This document shows positions 8,300-16,339 of a stretch of DNA of 64,000 bases, in pieces. The notes under the pieces were generated by a model that was given only the letters and a program-made list of their open reading frames with translations, was not told where the DNA came from and made no database searches. Where the stretch lies: contig CAOUJG010000001.1 of NCBI GenBank assembly GCA_948537335.1, positions 44,372-108,371 of the forward strand, in the 5' to 3' direction. Numbering within the stretch: position 1 is the first letter of the stretch; each line of letters starts with the position of its first letter. A program made the translations under genes and the position numbers. The DNA is from an uncultured Eubacteriales bacterium (GTDB lineage: Bacteria; Bacillota; Clostridia; Oscillospirales; Acutalibacteraceae).

Positions 8300-8650
8300 C
8301 TAAAACAACCCCGGCATGTTGAGTCCAGCCGACAACGCGTCCATTTTTTCGCTTCTTTCTGCCGAAGCCGCGCGGATAGCCTCGTTCAAAGCAACTATAA
8401 TCAAGTCCGAAAACATCTCCACATCGTCCTTGTCCACAATCTGAGAGTCAATCTCAATGTTCTTAACCTCCGGCTTGCCAGTAATAGTCACCTTAATGGC
8501 GCCGCTAGCAGACGTCGCCGCGTATTCCTTCTCATCAAGCTCGCCAGTTAAAGTGTCCATCTCCTTCTGCATCTTCTGAGCTTTCATCGCCAGCTGCTGC
8601 AAATTCCCGGCTCCACCGCCGCCAAACCCTTTGGGTAACCTTGCCTTCAT
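8300..8650 (-). CDS. ybaB: Nucleoid-associated protein, YbaB/EbfC family
   Basis: A 116-residue small DNA-binding protein. A glycine-rich start (MKARLPKGFGGGGAGN) precedes the conserved helix NLQQLAMKAQKMQKEMDTL and the strands ASGAIKVTITGKPEVKNIEI. Members form dimers that coat DNA. GGAGG stands close upstream of the ATG. It sits between dnaX and recR, as is usual across bacteria, with short gaps that indicate one transcript. Confidence 0.93.
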   Translation of the reverse strand: MKARLPKGFGGGGAGNLQQLAMKAQKMQKEMDTLTGELDEKEYAATSASGAIKVTITGKPEVKNIEIDSQIVDKDDVEMFSDLIIVALNEAIRAASAERSEKMDALSAGLNMPGLF

Positions 8651-8668
8651 AATTCATCCTCCAAAAAT

Positions 8669-10492
8669 TCAAACTTCTGTAACGTCAATCCCAAGCCTAC
8701 GGGCGGTCTCAGCCAAATCACTCAAAGGGTCCGCCACCTGTCGGCTATTATTCGCATTCGAATTCGCCTTAACCTCCGCAGAGTAAGGCCCCAACTTATA
8801 GGCTCGCCCCGTAACGCTCCGAATAGCGTCCCTTATTTTGTCCCGCTGGCTCGACTTTCTCAACAACTCAAACGCCATCTCGTTCTTAGAGTCAATCAAA
8901 ACAAAATCCCCGCTAATATAAGCGTCCGAACCCTTAAAAGCCATCGCAACGGTGCGCGAGTAATCCTTCAGAACGTCCAAAACTTCCGCCCAGTTCTCCA
9001 TCTTTTGAGCATTCTTGTGCAAAACTGTCATGTCAACACTGAAAACACTAGAACTAGCGGCCTCTTGATTATCTACTACAGCTTTTTTACGCAGGGCGCC
9101 AGTCTTTTTTTCCATATCTTGCACCGTAACTTGCTTCGAACCGACTCCTTTTTCCATAGTCCCCGCAGCAGCCTGCCTAGATCCAACCCTTTTTTTTGTA
9201 TCCTCCGCCACAATAGCCTTTGAACCTTTGCCTTCTGCAGTTTCTGCCCTCTCTTGTTCTGGGACCAAGTCTTTTGCTAGTTTCTTATCCTTAGCTGCCT
9301 TTAAATCTCTTCTTGCCGAAACTCCTTCAGGCTTAATCCCCGAAGTTAAGCCCGAAATCTTTCTTTCCAACTCATCAATCCGGCTCGCAAGCGCCTCATT
9401 AGTGCAGTTTAATTGAGGCGCGCACAATTTAATTACGCACATCTCGAGCTCCGTTTTAGCGTCGCACCCTCGGCTCATCTTCTCAAACGATGCCTGCAAA
9501 GTGTCCATAATAAAAATTACCGTTTCAAGCGCAACATCCTTAGCTAAATCGTATAACCTAGAAAAATCGTCATCTGAAGCAACCATCAGCTTTTTCGCGT
9601 ATTTTAAGGTTTTAATCAGCATCACGTCTCTAAACCTGCTTATCAGCTCAAACGCCAGCCGAGTCATGTTTTTCGAACATCTATCAAACTCTCCAATCGC
9701 GGCCAATGCGTCCTGTGGAACTCTTAGCAAAATAGCCTGCATCAGAAAAAATATCTGCTCGCCAGAAGCCAGCCCCACCGTGTCTGCAACCACGTCCGCA
9801 GTAACATTTTTGGCTGTTCCCATGCACTTGTCAAGAATCGCCAAAGCGTCCCGCATTGCCCCGTCGGAGATTTTAGCGATCAAAAAAGCTACATCCCTAG
9901 TTATACTGGCGTTCTCCTGCGATGCAACATATTCAATTCGGCCCGCAATGTCCTCTGCAGAAATTTTATGAAACTCAAACCGCTGACAACGCGACAAAAC
10001 CGTAGCCGGAATCTTATGTACTTCAGTGGTGGCCAAAATAAAAATAACGTGCGCCGGCGGTTCCTCAAGAGTCTTAAGCAAAGCGTTAAATGCGCCCGCA
10101 GATAACATGTGCACTTCGTCTATGATGTAAACCCGATACTTGGCCTTAGCTGGCGTAAAAGCGGTAGACTCGCAGATCTCTCGAATATCGTTTACCCCAT
10201 TATTACTAGCTGCATCCAGCTCAACAATATCCATAGCCTCGCCAGAATCAATCTCTCCGCACATTTCGCACTCGCAGCAAGGATTACCACCCTCAACGTG
10301 ACCGCAATTAACTGCCTTTGCAAATATCTTCGCGCAAGTAGTTTTGCCCGTTCCGCGCGAGCCGATAAACAAATAGGCATGACCAATGCGGCCAGACAAA
10401 ATTTCGTTCTGCAAAGTCACCGTAACATGCGGCTGCCCCACGACGTCCGCAAAGGTTTGGGGCCTGTATTTTCTGTAAAGAGCCTGATACAT
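8669..10492 (-). CDS. dnaX: DNA polymerase III subunits gamma and tau
   Basis: A 607-residue clamp-loader ATPase. The start at 10492 gives the standard MYQALYRKYRPQTFADVVGQ. Walker A (SRGTGKTTCAKIFAKAVNCG), a four-cysteine zinc module (CCECEMCG), Walker B with DEVHML, and the sensor region LSRCQRFEFHKI follow in order. Residues about 390-510 are a low-complexity linker with imperfect KxVGSKQ-type repeats. At nucleotides 1296-1303 of the gene (window 9197-9190) is a run of eight A; slippage there into the -1 frame meets a stop within four codons, yielding a gamma-sized product of about 438 residues. First gene of the dnaX-ybaB-recR operon, downstream of SRP RNA. Confidence 0.97.
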   Translation of the reverse strand: MYQALYRKYRPQTFADVVGQPHVTVTLQNEILSGRIGHAYLFIGSRGTGKTTCAKIFAKAVNCGHVEGGNPCCECEMCGEIDSGEAMDIVELDAASNNGVNDIREICESTAFTPAKAKYRVYIIDEVHMLSAGAFNALLKTLEEPPAHVIFILATTEVHKIPATVLSRCQRFEFHKISAEDIAGRIEYVASQENASITRDVAFLIAKISDGAMRDALAILDKCMGTAKNVTADVVADTVGLASGEQIFFLMQAILLRVPQDALAAIGEFDRCSKNMTRLAFELISRFRDVMLIKTLKYAKKLMVASDDDFSRLYDLAKDVALETVIFIMDTLQASFEKMSRGCDAKTELEMCVIKLCAPQLNCTNEALASRIDELERKISGLTSGIKPEGVSARRDLKAAKDKKLAKDLVPEQERAETAEGKGSKAIVAEDTKKRVGSRQAAAGTMEKGVGSKQVTVQDMEKKTGALRKKAVVDNQEAASSSVFSVDMTVLHKNAQKMENWAEVLDVLKDYSRTVAMAFKGSDAYISGDFVLIDSKNEMAFELLRKSSQRDKIRDAIRSVTGRAYKLGPYSAEVKANSNANNSRQVADPLSDLAETARRLGIDVTEV

Positions 10493-10592
10493 ACGTAATT
10501 TACCTCTCGCAAACAAGATAAACAAAAAGCAAAAGCCGCAACAAACCGCCAATGTCTATAAATCAAAAAATAAATAATATACACTCAAATAT

Positions 10593-10700
10593 GCAAGCGA
10601 GCAAACTGACTGCATCGCCCCCGGCACTTCGCTTAATGCTGCTCGGTTCCCCGCCTGACATGGTTCACGGCGCCAGACCGCGCAGCGCCCACTCGCTCAC
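10593..10700 (-). ncRNA. ffs: Small bacterial SRP RNA (4.5S-like)
   Basis: On the minus strand the centre reads GAACCATGTCAGGCGGGGAA followed by CCGAGCAGCATTAAGC, the conserved domain IV tip and asymmetric loop that bind Ffh. The ends pair as GAGCGAG with CTCGCTT. It matches the short form; I see no Alu-type 5' domain like that of Bacillus. About 100 transcribed bases precede it. It stands upstream of dnaX, a common arrangement in Firmicutes. The exact ends are estimates. Confidence 0.85.
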
Positions 10701-10815
10701 ATATTAAAATATACATTTCATGCGCCTATTCAATGTTCGTGCGTACATTTGCAAGAAAAATTTTACCTTAGCCGGCACCAGATTTAACACCATCGCCCCT
10801 CGAACTTACTTTGTT

Positions 10816-10844
10816 ATTATAACACATTTTTTTGTGAAAATCAA
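10816..10844 (-). promoter_or_regulatory. Sigma-A promoter upstream of SRP RNA and dnaX
   Basis: TTGATT and TATAAT with a 17-base spacer, reading toward the SRP RNA. The spacer holds a small dyad (TTCACAAAAAAATGTG). Between the promoter and the RNA (10701-10815) I see no gene. Confidence 0.75.
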
Positions 10845-10910
10845 TACTCATTTTAAAATATTGAACAAAAATCCCGCTGAAAATTTTACAAAACAACTCA
10901 GATTATTTTG

Positions 10911-10939
10911 TTGAATTTTGTCTTAAAAGACGGTATAAT
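10911..10939 (+). promoter_or_regulatory. Sigma-A promoter of the lysozyme gene with a spacer dyad
   Basis: TTGAAT and TATAAT with 17 bases between. The spacer contains the palindrome GTCTTAAAAGAC (10920-10931), a possible operator site since a bound protein would cover the promoter. Confidence 0.75.
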
Positions 10940-10993
10940 TAACCTTAGTTTATTATAATTTGGCAAATTTATTGTTGAGGTGAGTTGAAAAAA

Positions 10994-11824
10994 ATGGTCA
11001 AATGTACAAATAAGCTCTTGGTTGTTATTTTTTGTGTTTTTTTCGCGATTTTGGGCACCGGCTTCTACACAAACTTCAAGTCCGAGGCAATCATAACACC
11101 AAATATGCCTGGTTATGAGGCAGTTGCTCCTCGCAATGAGGGAATTTTGACCCCAAACATGCCCGGATATGCCGAAGCTATTGCGGCCAGACAAAATTCT
11201 TCTTGCAAAAGAGGCATCGACGTTTCCTATCACAACGGCGATATCGACTGGCAGGCTGTGAAAAATTCTGGCATAGAGTTCGCAATCATCCGGACTTCCT
11301 ACGGCTGGAGTAATTGGGAAAAGCAAACCGATAAAAAACTTCGAGCAAATATATCGGGCGCTAAAGCCGTCGGAATGCCAATCGGTGCATACCATTATAG
11401 CTACGCAACCAATACTCACGAGGCTTTATTAGAGGCCGAATTTTTCATAAACAGGCTCCGGTGGACACAGTGGGAATATCCTGTCTTTATGGACTTCGAG
11501 GATAAGTGCCACATGACGTTGAGCAACGCACAGCGTACCGACATAGTGCTAACCTTCCTGCAAAAGCTAAAAGAAAACGGCTATTATTGCGGCTTCTACA
11601 CGTTTTTAAATTTTCAAAAATACCACCTAGACATGAATAGGCTCAGTGGGCACGAGCTGTGGATCGCCCATTGGCACCCAACTTGCGGCTGTACTTCATC
11701 TTATGGAATGTGGCAACACACCAGTGACGGTAGCGTTCCAGGTATTAGAGGCCGAGTTGATTTAGATTATTGCTATAAAGATTACCCTTCGATCATAAAG
11801 AATTCGCATTATAACGGCTTTTAA
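10994..11824 (+). CDS. Secreted GH25 family lysozyme (muramidase)
   Basis: A 276-residue enzyme that would cleave the muramic acid to glucosamine bond of peptidoglycan. Residues 1-27 form a signal or anchor helix. A 60-residue linker holds two copies of TPNMPGY (residues about 34 and 53). The GH25 barrel begins at KRGIDVSYHNGDIDW and has the catalytic acid pair in VFMDFED, plus IGAYHYSYA, YCGFYTFLNF, LWIAHWHP and GRVDLDY. The ATG at 10994 is preferred to the TTG at 10985, which sits only three bases after the GAGGTG site. It converges with the deacetylase gene, one base apart, pairing two peptidoglycan enzymes. Confidence 0.93.
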   Translation: MVKCTNKLLVVIFCVFFAILGTGFYTNFKSEAIITPNMPGYEAVAPRNEGILTPNMPGYAEAIAARQNSSCKRGIDVSYHNGDIDWQAVKNSGIEFAIIRTSYGWSNWEKQTDKKLRANISGAKAVGMPIGAYHYSYATNTHEALLEAEFFINRLRWTQWEYPVFMDFEDKCHMTLSNAQRTDIVLTFLQKLKENGYYCGFYTFLNFQKYHLDMNRLSGHELWIAHWHPTCGCTSSYGMWQHTSDGSVPGIRGRVDLDYCYKDYPSIIKNSHYNGF

Positions 11825-11825
11825 G

Positions 11826-12806
11826 TCATCTATATGGCTTCACAAGCGAATAAGCAGCCGGATTAATGCTATTTGAGAGCTTGTCAAAGCTAAATCCCTG
11901 GCTCCTTAAGCCATCAATAATCGCCGGCAAGGCCTCTACTGTCGTGGTTTTTGGTCTAGCATCATGCATCAAAACCACTCCGTGCCTGCAATTTTTTGAA
12001 GCATTCAGGACATTGCTTATACACCTAGATGTTGGAGTCAGCGTGCGGCTAACGGCATCTCCGGCGGACAAATTCCAGTCAAAATAATCAAAGCCACGGC
12101 GAGTCATCTCTGCAATAAGTTCCCTGTAATTTCCCTTGTTAAAGCCATTCTTGGAGCCACCAGGGAAACGGAAAATCGTCGGTTTAATGCCAGTCGCGTC
12201 GTAAATCAAATTGTAAATTTTATTAAAGTCGTTCAAAAACGCACTCACGCTCGCGTAAATCTTCTTAAAAGCGTGCGTATAAGTGTGAACCCCGATGGTG
12301 TGGCCCTCATCCACAATTTTTTTCATTATAGATTTGCCTTTTGCGGGGCAATTTCCGGTCACAAAAAAGGTTGCTTTTACGCCTTTTTCGCGTAGAATAT
12401 CTAAAATTTCCAGCGTTCTGTCCGAAGGTCCATCATCAAACGTAAGAAAAATGGTCTTGTCTGGGCTTATCTGCTTTGGCGGCCGCGTGCAATATAGGTC
12501 CGGGTACAGCTCCTGATAATCTTTTGCGTTTGAGGCTTGAGACTCCAACATTCGCTGTTGCACTTTATTTTCTTTAATTTCTACGTCAGCTTTCTCAGAT
12601 TTTAGCGATTTTTCCTCATTATTTTCAGGTTTTGAGTCGTTTTCTTCCGCTTTATTCTTTATCAATTGATCTTCTGGCTCTGGCTTAGGCCGGCTCGTTC
12701 GCGACAAATTCACACAGCTTATTATGATAGCTACTGCTGTTATTGAAAAAATAATTGTCAAACTTTTGTTTCTTTTTAATTTAATCCAATTTCTAAATTT
12801 TGACAT
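11826..12806 (-). CDS. Membrane-anchored polysaccharide (peptidoglycan-type) deacetylase
   Basis: A 326-residue NodB-fold enzyme. Residues 14-31 form an N-terminal membrane helix, followed by a charged linker rich in Lys and Glu (about 32-95). Catalytic motifs follow: TFDDGPSDRT with the base Asp, HTYTH metal histidines, RFPGGS, DWNLSAGD and LMHDARPKTT. Such enzymes remove acetyl groups from GlcNAc or MurNAc and confer resistance to lysozyme. It faces the lysozyme gene tail to tail, which suggests related wall remodelling (inference). A consensus-like promoter lies at 12851-12879. Confidence 0.95.
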   Translation of the reverse strand: MSKFRNWIKLKRNKSLTIIFSITAVAIIISCVNLSRTSRPKPEPEDQLIKNKAEENDSKPENNEEKSLKSEKADVEIKENKVQQRMLESQASNAKDYQELYPDLYCTRPPKQISPDKTIFLTFDDGPSDRTLEILDILREKGVKATFFVTGNCPAKGKSIMKKIVDEGHTIGVHTYTHAFKKIYASVSAFLNDFNKIYNLIYDATGIKPTIFRFPGGSKNGFNKGNYRELIAEMTRRGFDYFDWNLSAGDAVSRTLTPTSRCISNVLNASKNCRHGVVLMHDARPKTTTVEALPAIIDGLRSQGFSFDKLSNSINPAAYSLVKPYR

Positions 12807-12850
12807 TTATACATCTTCTTTTCCTTAAAATTTTGCCCCATACTAAGTAA

Positions 12851-12879
12851 ATTATACTGCCTTTAGTTCTATATTTCAA
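12851..12879 (-). promoter_or_regulatory. Sigma-A promoter of the deacetylase gene
   Basis: TTGAAA and TATAAT spaced by 17 bases, about 45 bases before the start codon. Confidence 0.75.
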
Positions 12880-13002
12880 CAATTATTTGTTTAAATTTTT
12901 GTAACTTTTATTGCAATAATTATGAAGAATTTTTATTTTTAACAATAATTTATAATAAAAAATATTGACAAATTATTTTTTTAAAGAAAAGGGGTAATGA
13001 AA

Positions 13003-13230
13003 ATGGCAAATGACAAAAACAAAGGATTTCATGAGGTTGACGAGCAAAATTTGGATAGTGTTGCAGGTGGTTACGTAGGTAAGGATAAATACACTGCCGG
13101 ACAATATAACGAGGCTGGTGTAAGTTGGCAACATAATATTTGGTCAAAAGACAAATATTATTACAAGGGCAAGCCTATAAGCCAAAAAGAAGCAGAAAAA
13201 ATTACAGATGTTTATAGGTTAAACAAATAA
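13003..13230 (+). CDS. Small double-glycine-leader peptide (bacteriocin- or RiPP-like)
   Basis: A 75-residue peptide starting at the ATG at 13003 behind AAAAGGGG; an ATG two codons earlier is too close to that site. Residues about 10-24 (FHEVDEQNLDSVAGG) match a double-glycine leader of the kind cut by C39-peptidase ABC exporters: Leu and Val at usual spacing, then GG. The cargo of about 51 residues is rich in Tyr, Lys and Asp, contains KDKY twice, and has no cysteine, so it cannot form disulfides or lanthionines. A TATAAT box lies at 12951. No exporter, immunity or modifying gene is adjacent. It could also be a non-bacteriocin secreted signal peptide. Confidence 0.65.
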   Translation: MANDKNKGFHEVDEQNLDSVAGGYVGKDKYTAGQYNEAGVSWQHNIWSKDKYYYKGKPISQKEAEKITDVYRLNK

Positions 13231-13274
13231 AGGAGCTTAAATTTTTAATGCGCTTCCTTAATAAAAAAAATTTT

Positions 13275-13312
13275 AGGCAGATCGAACTTTTGTAAGTTTG
13301 ACCTGCCTTTTT
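13275..13312 (+). terminator. Bidirectional terminator between the GG-leader peptide and radA
   Basis: A long hairpin (AGGCAG...CTGCCT with an inner AACTT/AAGTT stem and TTGT loop) followed by T5 on the plus strand and by a T8 run on the minus strand, so it can end both converging transcripts. Confidence 0.85.
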
Positions 13313-13332
13313 ACGTAAAAATTTTTAGCAAA

Positions 13333-14709
13333 TTATATTAATAGCACTTCAAATGCCTGTTTTATCGTTTTTACGCCGATTAATTCTATTTTATTTTGAA
13401 GATTCAAATTCATTGATTTCAAGTTATAATCCGGCAACACGCATTTTTCGAAACCCAGTCGCTGCGCCTCTATCACTCGTTCCTCTGCGTATGAAACTGC
13501 TCTGACTTCTCCCGCCAGGCCTATCTCTCCAAAAACGATGGCGTTATCAAAAAGAGCGCTCCCCTTTAAGCTCGAAATCAACGCTAGCGCCACTGCCAAA
13601 TCCGAAGCGGGCTCGTCCAGCTTAATGCCTCCGATCACGTTTATGTAAGCATCCAGATTTGAAAAGAAGTACCCCGCTCTTTTTTCGAGCACAGCCAAAA
13701 TCAGCGACATTCGGTTATAATCAAATCCAGTGGACATCCGCCTTGGGTGACCAAAGCCAGAGGTCGCCGCCAGGCCCTGAACTTCAGCAAAAATCGGCCG
13801 AGTCCCCTCCATAATGCAAGCTACACACGTGCCGGGGACTCCCCGCGGCCGGCCAGACAAAAACATCAGAGAAGGATTCTCGACCTCCGTAAGCCCAGCA
13901 CGAGTCATGCTAAACACGCCGATTTCGTTCGTGGAGCCGTATCTGTTCTTAATCCCGCGCAAAATCCGATACGACATCTGCTTGTCGCCCTCAAAATATA
14001 AAACCGCGTCCACAATGTGCTCCAAGACCTTTGGGCCGGCAATTCCACCGTCTTTATTGACGTGCCCCACAATCACAATCGAAATTTCGAGCTCCTTTGC
14101 GCATCTCATCAAAAGATTCGTGCACTCCTTCACCTGCGTCACGCTACCGGTGGAGGACTGTAGATCCCGATGATTCATGGTCTGGATCGAATCGATTATA
14201 ACAATGTCGGGCCGATTCTGCTGAATCTCGCTCAATATCGCCTCTATGTCCGTCTCTGTCATAATGTAAAGATTCTCGCAATCCACCGCAAGCCGCGCTG
14301 CACGAAGCTTTATCTGCCGTTTAGACTCCTCGCCCGACACGTACAGCACATTCAAAGACCTACCCAAATTCTTGCAAACCTGCAAAAGTATAGTAGACTT
14401 ACCGATCCCCGGATCGCCTCCCAAAAGCACAAGCGAACCCTTGACGATTCCGCCGCCCAATACCCTATCAAGCTCATTTAATCCCGTCTTGTAGCGATTT
14501 TCGTCCGCGTCATTTATTTGCCCCAGCAAAACTGGCTTCTCGTACATTTTACTTTTTATATGCAGCGCCGATGTCGCCTGCTTTGATGTGTCCCGAATCT
14601 CCTCATTAAAAGTGTTCCACTCCCCGCACGCCGGGCACTGGCCATTCCACTTTGGCGATTCATACCCGCACTCCGAGCAAACCCAAACTGCCTTCACTTT
14701 TGGTGGCAT
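13333..14709 (-). CDS. radA: DNA repair protein RadA (Sms)
   Basis: A 458-residue hexameric DNA helicase-like ATPase that extends branches in recombination. It has the N-terminal zinc finger (CSECGYESPKWNGQCPACGE), Walker A (GGDPGIGKST), the RadA motif (here KNRYG rather than the common KNRFG) and a C-terminal Lon-protease-like domain (INVIGGIKLDEPASDLAVAL) without a protease serine. The start at 14709 follows GGCGGGAGAG; an upstream frame extension lacks a good site. It is the last gene of the yqeG-aroQ-pepP-radA run. Confidence 0.96.
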   Translation of the reverse strand: MPPKVKAVWVCSECGYESPKWNGQCPACGEWNTFNEEIRDTSKQATSALHIKSKMYEKPVLLGQINDADENRYKTGLNELDRVLGGGIVKGSLVLLGGDPGIGKSTILLQVCKNLGRSLNVLYVSGEESKRQIKLRAARLAVDCENLYIMTETDIEAILSEIQQNRPDIVIIDSIQTMNHRDLQSSTGSVTQVKECTNLLMRCAKELEISIVIVGHVNKDGGIAGPKVLEHIVDAVLYFEGDKQMSYRILRGIKNRYGSTNEIGVFSMTRAGLTEVENPSLMFLSGRPRGVPGTCVACIMEGTRPIFAEVQGLAATSGFGHPRRMSTGFDYNRMSLILAVLEKRAGYFFSNLDAYINVIGGIKLDEPASDLAVALALISSLKGSALFDNAIVFGEIGLAGEVRAVSYAEERVIEAQRLGFEKCVLPDYNLKSMNLNLQNKIELIGVKTIKQAFEVLLI

Positions 14710-14770
14710 ATCTCTCCCGCCTCCGTCCTTTTGTTTTGTGTTTCTACGCGATTTTTTAAGCACGAAAAGC

Positions 14771-15856
14771 TCACAAAATTAGCAAATCCTTAGCCGCAGA
14801 AGTCAAGTTTAGCGCGCCATCCGCCGTAACCACAAGCATGTCCTCTATGCGCACGCCGAACTCATTTTTCAAATATATTCCCGGCTCGACTGTAACGACC
14901 ATTCCTGGCTTTAAGACTTCCTCTGAGCGCACAGATAAACTCGGCTTTTCGTGAATTTCTAACCCCACTCCATGCCCCAAAGAGTGCTCAAAACAACCCT
15001 CATAGCCATTTTTATAGATAAAATCTCGAGCCACAGCGTCGATATCCTTGCATGAAGCTCCCGGCCCAATCTGCTCAATCGCTCTACTCTGAGCTTTTAG
15101 CACCAAATTATAAACTTCTCGTTGCCTTTCCGAAACTTCCCCCAGCGCAATAGTTCGGGTCATGTCGCTATGGTACCCATTATAAACCGCGCCCATGTCT
15201 ATTGTGATGAAGTCTCCGGTTTCAAACTTCTTCTTCGACGGCTGCGCGTGTGGAACCGATCCGTTTTTTCCGCTTGCCACAATCATATCAAACGCAGCAG
15301 CCTCCGCACCCTTTTTTCTCATCAAAAACTCAAGCTCAAACGCGGCTTCTCTCTCCGTCATGCTCGCCTTTATTGTAGGCAAAAACTTTTCAAAAGCTTT
15401 TTCGGCAATTTCTTGCGCTGTTTTGATGTTTCCGATCTCTTTCTCGGTTTTAACTGCCCGTAGTGAATTTATCGCGTCATCCAGCGCGCTCGTTTTTATA
15501 AAAGAGACGCCCGCATCTTTTGCCCAAGCTTCAAGCCTCAAAACTTCGGCCAGCGTTATTCCGGCATTTTCTAGCAATATGTTTTTGATTTTGTGCTTCT
15601 TTATTATCTTCAAAAGCTCGCCCTTAAAGTCAGCCGCCAAGACGACATCCATGTTTTTGACTTGTTTTGCTGCCGCCTCATAGTACCGAAAGTCCACAAT
15701 AAAATAAGTCTCATCCCGAGTTGCCAAAACCAGGCCCGCGCTGGACTTGAAGCCCGTAAAATACAGCCGATTTACCTCCGAGGTTATTAGCGCCGCGTCA
15801 AAATTCTCGGTTCGTTTTTGCAGTTCATCCCTCAAAACGTTTAATCTGTCCGTCAT
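14771..15856 (-). CDS. pepP: Xaa-Pro aminopeptidase (M24B family)
   Basis: A 361-residue metallopeptidase that removes the residue preceding proline from peptides. An N-terminal creatinase-like domain (residues 1-125) precedes the pita-bread catalytic domain. Metal ligands are visible: Asp in FITIDMGAVYNGYHSDMTRT, His in HSLGHGVGLEIHE, Glu in VTVEPGIY and VRIEDM. Length is typical for the short Firmicute form. GGGAGG lies 11 bases before the ATG. It sits between aroQ and radA in a same-strand cluster; in many Firmicutes it stands beside efp instead, which is not seen here. Confidence 0.94.
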   Translation of the reverse strand: MTDRLNVLRDELQKRTENFDAALITSEVNRLYFTGFKSSAGLVLATRDETYFIVDFRYYEAAAKQVKNMDVVLAADFKGELLKIIKKHKIKNILLENAGITLAEVLRLEAWAKDAGVSFIKTSALDDAINSLRAVKTEKEIGNIKTAQEIAEKAFEKFLPTIKASMTEREAAFELEFLMRKKGAEAAAFDMIVASGKNGSVPHAQPSKKKFETGDFITIDMGAVYNGYHSDMTRTIALGEVSERQREVYNLVLKAQSRAIEQIGPGASCKDIDAVARDFIYKNGYEGCFEHSLGHGVGLEIHEKPSLSVRSEEVLKPGMVVTVEPGIYLKNEFGVRIEDMLVVTADGALNLTSAAKDLLIL

Positions 15857-15883
15857 AAAAGCCAGCCCTCCCGAGGTTTTTGC

Positions 15884-16318
15884 TCAATAAATCAAGTCTA
15901 CAATAGCGTCCATCGCCAGAAAATAGCTGTTTTTGCCAAAGCCAGAGATTTGTCCAGCGCAAACCTCAGCAATTACCGATTTTCTGCGGTACTCTTCTCT
16001 AGCGTAAATGTTCGACATATGCACCTCAACGCACGGCACCGGCACACTCGCAATCGCATCCCGCAAGGCTATGCTATAATGCGCCAGTGCTCCTACGTTT
16101 AAGATTATCCCGTCAAAATTTCCGACAGATTCCTGAATCTTATCGATCAGAGCCCCCTCCCAGTTGGACTGATATATCTCGCACTCCAGGCCCTTTTCTT
16201 TGGCCTTCAAAATTATCTGCGCATTAATATCGCTGGCAGACTCCGTTCCGTAGATATCACGTTCTCTCACGCCAACCATGTTCAAATTTGGCCCTAACAA
16301 TACTAATATTTTTTTCAT
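15884..16318 (-). CDS. aroQ: 3-dehydroquinate dehydratase, type II
   Basis: A 144-residue enzyme of the shikimate pathway that dehydrates 3-dehydroquinate. It shows GPNLNMVGVRERDIYG with the catalytic Tyr, QSNWEGALIDKI, and the EVHMSNIYAREEYRRKS substrate region. The usual NPGAxxH is NVGALAH here, with Pro replaced by Val and the catalytic His kept. The ATG at 16318 is preferred to a TTG three codons upstream that is too close to the AGGA site. It lies 22 bases after yqeG and 28 before pepP, so it is probably part of one transcript. Confidence 0.95.
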   Translation of the reverse strand: MKKILVLLGPNLNMVGVRERDIYGTESASDINAQIILKAKEKGLECEIYQSNWEGALIDKIQESVGNFDGIILNVGALAHYSIALRDAIASVPVPCVEVHMSNIYAREEYRRKSVIAEVCAGQISGFGKNSYFLAMDAIVDLIY

Positions 16319-16339
16319 TTTTAGCAAAATCCTAACTTC

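Noticed and set aside
10701..10815. tRNA gene or Alu domain of a long SRP RNA upstream of ffs
   Set aside because: No cloverleaf or Alu-type UGUNR motif could be recognised; treated as transcribed leader.
12965..12970. TTGACA as a -35 box for the GG-leader peptide
   Set aside because: No -10 box 16-18 bases downstream, where the ribosome site lies; the TATAAT at 12951 is upstream of it.
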